Below are positions 60,663 to 64,000 of a stretch of 64,000 nucleotides of DNA, piece by piece (positions within the stretch are counted from its first letter, which is position 1; each line of letters opens with the position of its first letter). The translations under genes were made by a program, and so were the position numbers. Below the pieces are notes generated by a model that was not told where the DNA came from, did not search any database, and worked only from the letters and a program-made list of their open reading frames with translations. Source of the stretch: Planctomycetota bacterium (GTDB taxonomy: Bacteria > Planctomycetota > Uabimicrobiia > Uabimicrobiales > Uabimicrobiaceae); assembly GCA_029260735.1 (NCBI GenBank), contig JAJDCR010000119.1, positions 22,454 through 86,453 of the forward strand, given 5' to 3'.

Positions 60663-60983
60663 TTAACGACCTCGGCTAGCACCACGCCCTTGTTTTCGAG
60701 GAGTACTCGATAAACTACGAGCCTTATTTGCTCCGACACCTTTAAAGTCTGTAGACTTGAGAGAAATCTTGTCTTTTTGATTGCTTAAAATGGACTCTGG
60801 TTTTCCAAGACTACTGAGAGTAGGCCCTTCTAAAGGCTTAATCCGTCTTTCAGAGGTAGCAGCACTCCCCGTAAGTCCATCTAAAAGACTATTTTGCCCG
60901 GCAAGTTTTGAGGCAATTAGCTCAGGGGTAAGCGAAGTCGGATCCGACTTTTTATTCTTCTTTGGTGTTTTCTTCTTGGACAT
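60663..60983 (-). CDS. Small basic hypothetical protein
   Basis: 106 residues, rich in Lys, Ser, Gly and Arg, no Cys or Trp, largely disordered. It starts MSKKKTPKKNKKSDP and ends RKQGRGASRGR; the basic ends suggest nucleic-acid or ribosome binding. AGGGA lies about 6 nt before the ATG. No family recognised. Convergent with the NRPS operon. Confidence 0.55.
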   Translation of the reverse strand: MSKKKTPKKNKKSDPTSLTPELIASKLAGQNSLLDGLTGSAATSERRIKPLEGPTLSSLGKPESILSNQKDKISLKSTDFKGVGANKARSLSSTPRKQGRGASRGR

Positions 60984-61169
60984 AGTATCCCTTTCTTTTA
61001 GAACATATATAGGCTACTCTTGTAGCCTCTAGAGCAAGTGCTATAAAATAAATTTTTTGATAATTGCTGAAGCCACTTGCTGTGGGCTATACTTTAGCAA
61101 AAAAAACCGAGCTTAGCGAGAAAAACCAAGGAATAATTTTTGACAAACCGTGCGAGAAGGAAATCTCTT

Positions 61170-63803
61170 ATGAAGTCTTTTCTTAAAATGAAAGCTTACT
61201 TCAAGTCTGATGAGTCGCTCTGCACAGACAAAGCAACTCGCCTTGCCTATGCTTTTGATGCCTCTATTTTCCAATGCGAACCTCTGGGAGTCTTTTTTCC
61301 AAAAGAAGAAACTCAATTGCAAAACTTTGTTCGTTTGGCCAACGAGTTTCAAATCCCCCTTTTGCCCCGAGGAGCAGGGAGCTCTCTCTCAGGACAAGCG
61401 GTCACTGGAGGAGTTATTGTTGACCTGAGTGCTTGGCAAAAAATAGAGCTTCTCGAAGGAAAAGTTCGCGTCCAACCAGGAGTAATCATCGACGAAATCG
61501 ACAAAAAAGCAGCCGAGCAAAAAAAAAGATTTGGTCCCGCTCCTGCTTCTTCTAATCGGGCGACGATAGGGGGGCTTCTCGCGAATAACGGAACAGGGGC
61601 CCGCTCGATACTTTATGGAATGGCTTGCGATCAGTTAGAAGAAGCACGGGTTCTCCTTCCGACCGGAGAAATCCGCACCTTTGCAAGGGGAGATCTAGAT
61701 AGAAACGACGGCTTTACAAAGCAAATTTTAGCGATAACCGGCGCGATTAAAGACTCTCCCTCTTGGCCAAAAACCTGGCGCAATGCCTCCGGGCTAAATA
61801 TAGGAAAAATCTATTCCCAAAACTCTTTACTTCCCCTTTTTTGCGGAAGCGAAGGGCGTTTGGGAATTATCTTAGAAGCGAAAGTACGTCTCGTCTTGAA
61901 ACCGGAAAAGAGTTTTCTGGGTTTGTTTTTCTATTCTTCTCTACGCGAGGCGATGGAAGATGTCCCTCGTTTGCTCAAAACCCAACCTTCGGCCGTAGAA
62001 TTGATGGACCGACATATTTTAGAAATGGCCGAAAAAACTCCTCTTTTCGAGCGCTCTCTCCTCGGAGAAACTTTACCCGAAGCCACTTTAATTGTCGAAT
62101 ATGAAAACCAAGAGAACTACGAAGAAGTTCGCTCTTGGGGTGCCCAAAAAATTCTCGCGACAAAACTAGCCCAAGACCAAATATGGAAAATGCGCAAAGC
62201 CGGCTTAGGGATTCTCATGTCAACTCGTGGTAAACGCAAGCCCATTCCTTTCATCGAAGACTGCGCTGTCCCCGTCGATCAACTCCCCGAGTATGTAGAA
62301 GGACTAGAAAAAATCCTCAAAGAAGAAGATACCTTCGGGGCCTTTTACGCCCATGCCTCCGCCGGTTGCTTACATATACGCCCTCTTTTAGATCTAGATA
62401 CCGCTCTAGACCAAAATCGCATGGCCAATATCATGAAAAAATGCATCCCCTTGCTCAAAGAGCTAGGAGGAACTCTTTCCGGAGAACACGGAGACGGCCG
62501 AACCAAAGGCCCTTATCTCGAAGAACTCCTCGGAAAAGACCTAATCATCGCCTTTGACAAAATCCAAAAAATTTTTGACCCCGAAGGAATCTTTCGCCCC
62601 TATGGCCAAGCCCAGCTACGAAAACGTCCCCCCAAAAATCACTGGAAACGCCTATCATGGCCCCAAGGATTCTCCGCTGAAATTGCTCAGTGCAACGGAG
62701 AAGGAGCCTGCCGCAAAAAAACAGGAATGATGTGCCCTTCCTTCCAAGCCACAGGAAACGAACTTCTCTCCACTCGCGGAAGAGCAAACCTACTGCGAGC
62801 TTTTTTGGCCGGAGAAAATGTTACCACGGCCCTAAAGACAAGCCTCTCTCAATGCCTAGCTTGCAAAGCCTGCTCCCAAGAATGCTCCTCTCAAGTAGAT
62901 ATGGCCCTTCTCAAAGCAGAATACACCTACCAACAAGGCTGCACTTGGCAAGATCATTTCTTCGCCCGCTTCTCACAGCTTTCCCGCTTAGGAAACCTCT
63001 TCCCCTCTCAAAAAATTCCCTTCCCCCAAATCATCAAAAAAACAGTAGGAATCGACTCCCGCTGTGATTTACCCCAGCTCAGCAAAAAAAGCTTCTCCCA
63101 GCAATACCAAGCCCACAAAAAATATCACAGTAACCCAGACGCCTTCCTCTTCATCGACACCCACACCGAATTCTACGAACCCGAAATCGCCTGGGCCGCC
63201 CTCAAAATATGCCACCACCTAAAACTCTCCCTCCAACCCCTTTTCCTAGGCTGCTGTGCTCGCCCCGCCTTTTCCCGAGGAGTCCTCGACCTAGCCCAAA
63301 AACAAATCAACAAACTCTCCTTCCCCAAAACAAATCAACCCATCCTAGTCATAGAACCCTCCTGCCTTTCCATGCTTAAAGAAGATGCCCTCAGACTAGA
63401 CCCCTCCCCACAAAATTGGACCCCGCGCATCCAATCTATCGAATCCTACCTCCTCCCGAAACTACAATCCTCTCCCCCCAAAAATACCTCCCTCCAAACC
63501 ATCCTCTACCACTGCCACTGCCACGCCAAAACCGCCGGACTAGCCAACACAGGAAAAGACCTACTCGCCTGCATCGCCCCCGTCCAAGAAACCGACGCCG
63601 GATGCTGCGGCATGGCCGGCTCCTTTGGCTACGAAAAAAAGAACTACGACCTCGCCATGAAAATTGCCCAAGATCGCTTTTTCCCTGCCCTCACTCAACA
63701 CAAAGGGGAAATTGCCCTAAACGGACGATCTTGCCGAGAAATGGCCATGCGAATAGGGGAAAAAGGACGCCATCCTTTGGAGATTATTGCTGATTATTTA
63801 TAG
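61170..63803 (+). CDS. FAD-linked oxidase / Fe-S / CCG-domain dehydrogenase (D-lactate or glycolate type)
   Basis: 877 residues from ATG 61170 (GAAGGA 8 nt upstream; a TTG 10 codons earlier is less likely). The N-terminal FAD_binding_4 domain has LLPRGAGSSLSGQAVTGGVIVDLS and FGPAPASSNRATIGGLLANNGTG. The FAD-oxidase C domain contains HASAGCLHIRP and GEHGDGRTKGPYLEELLG. A 4Fe-4S region follows (CRKKTGMMCP...CLACKACSQECSS), then CCG domains (LGCCARPAF, TDAGCCGMAGSFGY). This is the single-chain GlcD-GlcF layout that oxidises D-lactate, glycolate or 2-hydroxyglutarate, passing electrons to the membrane quinone pool. Codon third positions become clearly C-richer toward the 3' end. Confidence 0.88.
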   Translation: MKSFLKMKAYFKSDESLCTDKATRLAYAFDASIFQCEPLGVFFPKEETQLQNFVRLANEFQIPLLPRGAGSSLSGQAVTGGVIVDLSAWQKIELLEGKVRVQPGVIIDEIDKKAAEQKKRFGPAPASSNRATIGGLLANNGTGARSILYGMACDQLEEARVLLPTGEIRTFARGDLDRNDGFTKQILAITGAIKDSPSWPKTWRNASGLNIGKIYSQNSLLPLFCGSEGRLGIILEAKVRLVLKPEKSFLGLFFYSSLREAMEDVPRLLKTQPSAVELMDRHILEMAEKTPLFERSLLGETLPEATLIVEYENQENYEEVRSWGAQKILATKLAQDQIWKMRKAGLGILMSTRGKRKPIPFIEDCAVPVDQLPEYVEGLEKILKEEDTFGAFYAHASAGCLHIRPLLDLDTALDQNRMANIMKKCIPLLKELGGTLSGEHGDGRTKGPYLEELLGKDLIIAFDKIQKIFDPEGIFRPYGQAQLRKRPPKNHWKRLSWPQGFSAEIAQCNGEGACRKKTGMMCPSFQATGNELLSTRGRANLLRAFLAGENVTTALKTSLSQCLACKACSQECSSQVDMALLKAEYTYQQGCTWQDHFFARFSQLSRLGNLFPSQKIPFPQIIKKTVGIDSRCDLPQLSKKSFSQQYQAHKKYHSNPDAFLFIDTHTEFYEPEIAWAALKICHHLKLSLQPLFLGCCARPAFSRGVLDLAQKQINKLSFPKTNQPILVIEPSCLSMLKEDALRLDPSPQNWTPRIQSIESYLLPKLQSSPPKNTSLQTILYHCHCHAKTAGLANTGKDLLACIAPVQETDAGCCGMAGSFGYEKKNYDLAMKIAQDRFFPALTQHKGEIALNGRSCREMAMRIGEKGRHPLEIIADYL

Positions 63804-64000
63804 TGGTGCTCTGTTTTTCTTAATAAAAGTATCGGCTATGAAGCCTTATTTGCATTTGTCACCGGACTACTTGGGGGAAAGAGTTGGAGGTGTTGCCGTT
63901 TTAAGTGGCCAGACAAAAGTAAATGGACTAATACTTTAGGGGAAGAGAAAAGATTTTGATATAAAATTGATAGAAGATGTTTGGAAAAATTAGTAAAAAC
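63804..64000. other. Right edge, no clear gene
   Basis: AT-rich stretch after the dehydrogenase gene. A 33-codon frame starting at ATG 63838 ends at 63939 and matches nothing I recognise. The sequence could be a remnant or the start region of a gene beyond the edge. Confidence 0.3.

Noticed and set aside
63838..63939. 33-codon frame at the right edge as a transposase fragment
   Set aside because: No recognisable motif and no neighbouring inverted repeats; too short to judge.

Overview
The window is low-GC bacterial DNA from a genome I cannot name with certainty. Several features point to the Planctomycetota or a nearby PVC-type lineage, perhaps one of its low-GC members. These are a Ser/Thr kinase fused to a formylglycine-generating-enzyme-like domain, giant HEAT-repeat and pentapeptide-repeat proteins, a PEP-CTERM protein, a PqqD/cyclic-nucleotide-binding membrane protein followed by a pseudopilin-like tail protein, and many dispersed palindromic repeats. 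UGA is an ordinary stop codon in many genes here, so the standard code applies. I saw no tRNA, rRNA, CRISPR array or intact transposase.

Layout. 1-3361: secreted HEAT-repeat protein running off the left edge. 3497-8685: class II aldolase, then a promoter driving a five-unit bPH2 membrane protein and a methionine sulfoxide reductase A whose active-site residue is encoded by in-frame TGA, convergent with an RCK-type channel-like protein. 8818-12217: leftward four-gene operon (VOC protein, MTA/SAH nucleosidase, ArsS radical SAM enzyme, ArsM methyltransferase) that reads as arsenosugar biosynthesis. 12756-21772: leftward five-gene operon (acyl-activating/ACP/acyltransferase fusion, TAXI binding protein, hydrolase-pentapeptide protein, selenium-dependent-type xanthine dehydrogenase, cupin). 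22135-26914: PEP-CTERM protein, TerB-like protein, a membrane protein and a GH114-like secreted protein. 27735-30044: sulfurtransferase-sufE-hemB operon. 30340-32931: kinase. 33593-38187: sialidase-like protein and three membrane proteins. 38340-48082: assorted genes, including an RRM protein, a TPR protein, an IPNS-family oxygenase, a CocE-type hydrolase and a dual cNMP-binding membrane protein. 48228-53886: S9 peptidase, a discoidin-like protein and an isochorismatase-aldehyde dehydrogenase fusion. 54050-60622: three-gene biosynthetic cluster (2OG oxygenase, isopropylmalate-dehydrogenase-like enzyme, unusual NRPS). 61170-63803: FAD/Fe-S D-lactate/glycolate-type dehydrogenase.

The most notable signals are listed here. 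(1) A cysteine-free selenoprotein MsrA has a bacterial SECIS-like hairpin 3' of the UGA, and the same window carries a selenium-dependent-type molybdenum hydroxylase. (2) The arsM-arsS operon includes a nucleosidase that could remove adenine from the adenosylated arsenical. (3) The NRPS has an A domain lacking the amino-group-binding Asp, a C domain with a broken HHxxxDG motif, an A-domain remnant, a carrier domain without its Ser and a Cys-type thioesterase; it is co-transcribed with two tailoring enzymes and lies next to the divergent hydrolase-dehydrogenase fusion. (4) Intergenic DNA is crowded with repeat families: a 248-bp MITE-like element with terminal inverted repeats in two copies, a GCAAAGACGCAAAG palindrome family in three copies, and nested palindromes. 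All functional statements come from reading motifs by eye; no database search was possible.
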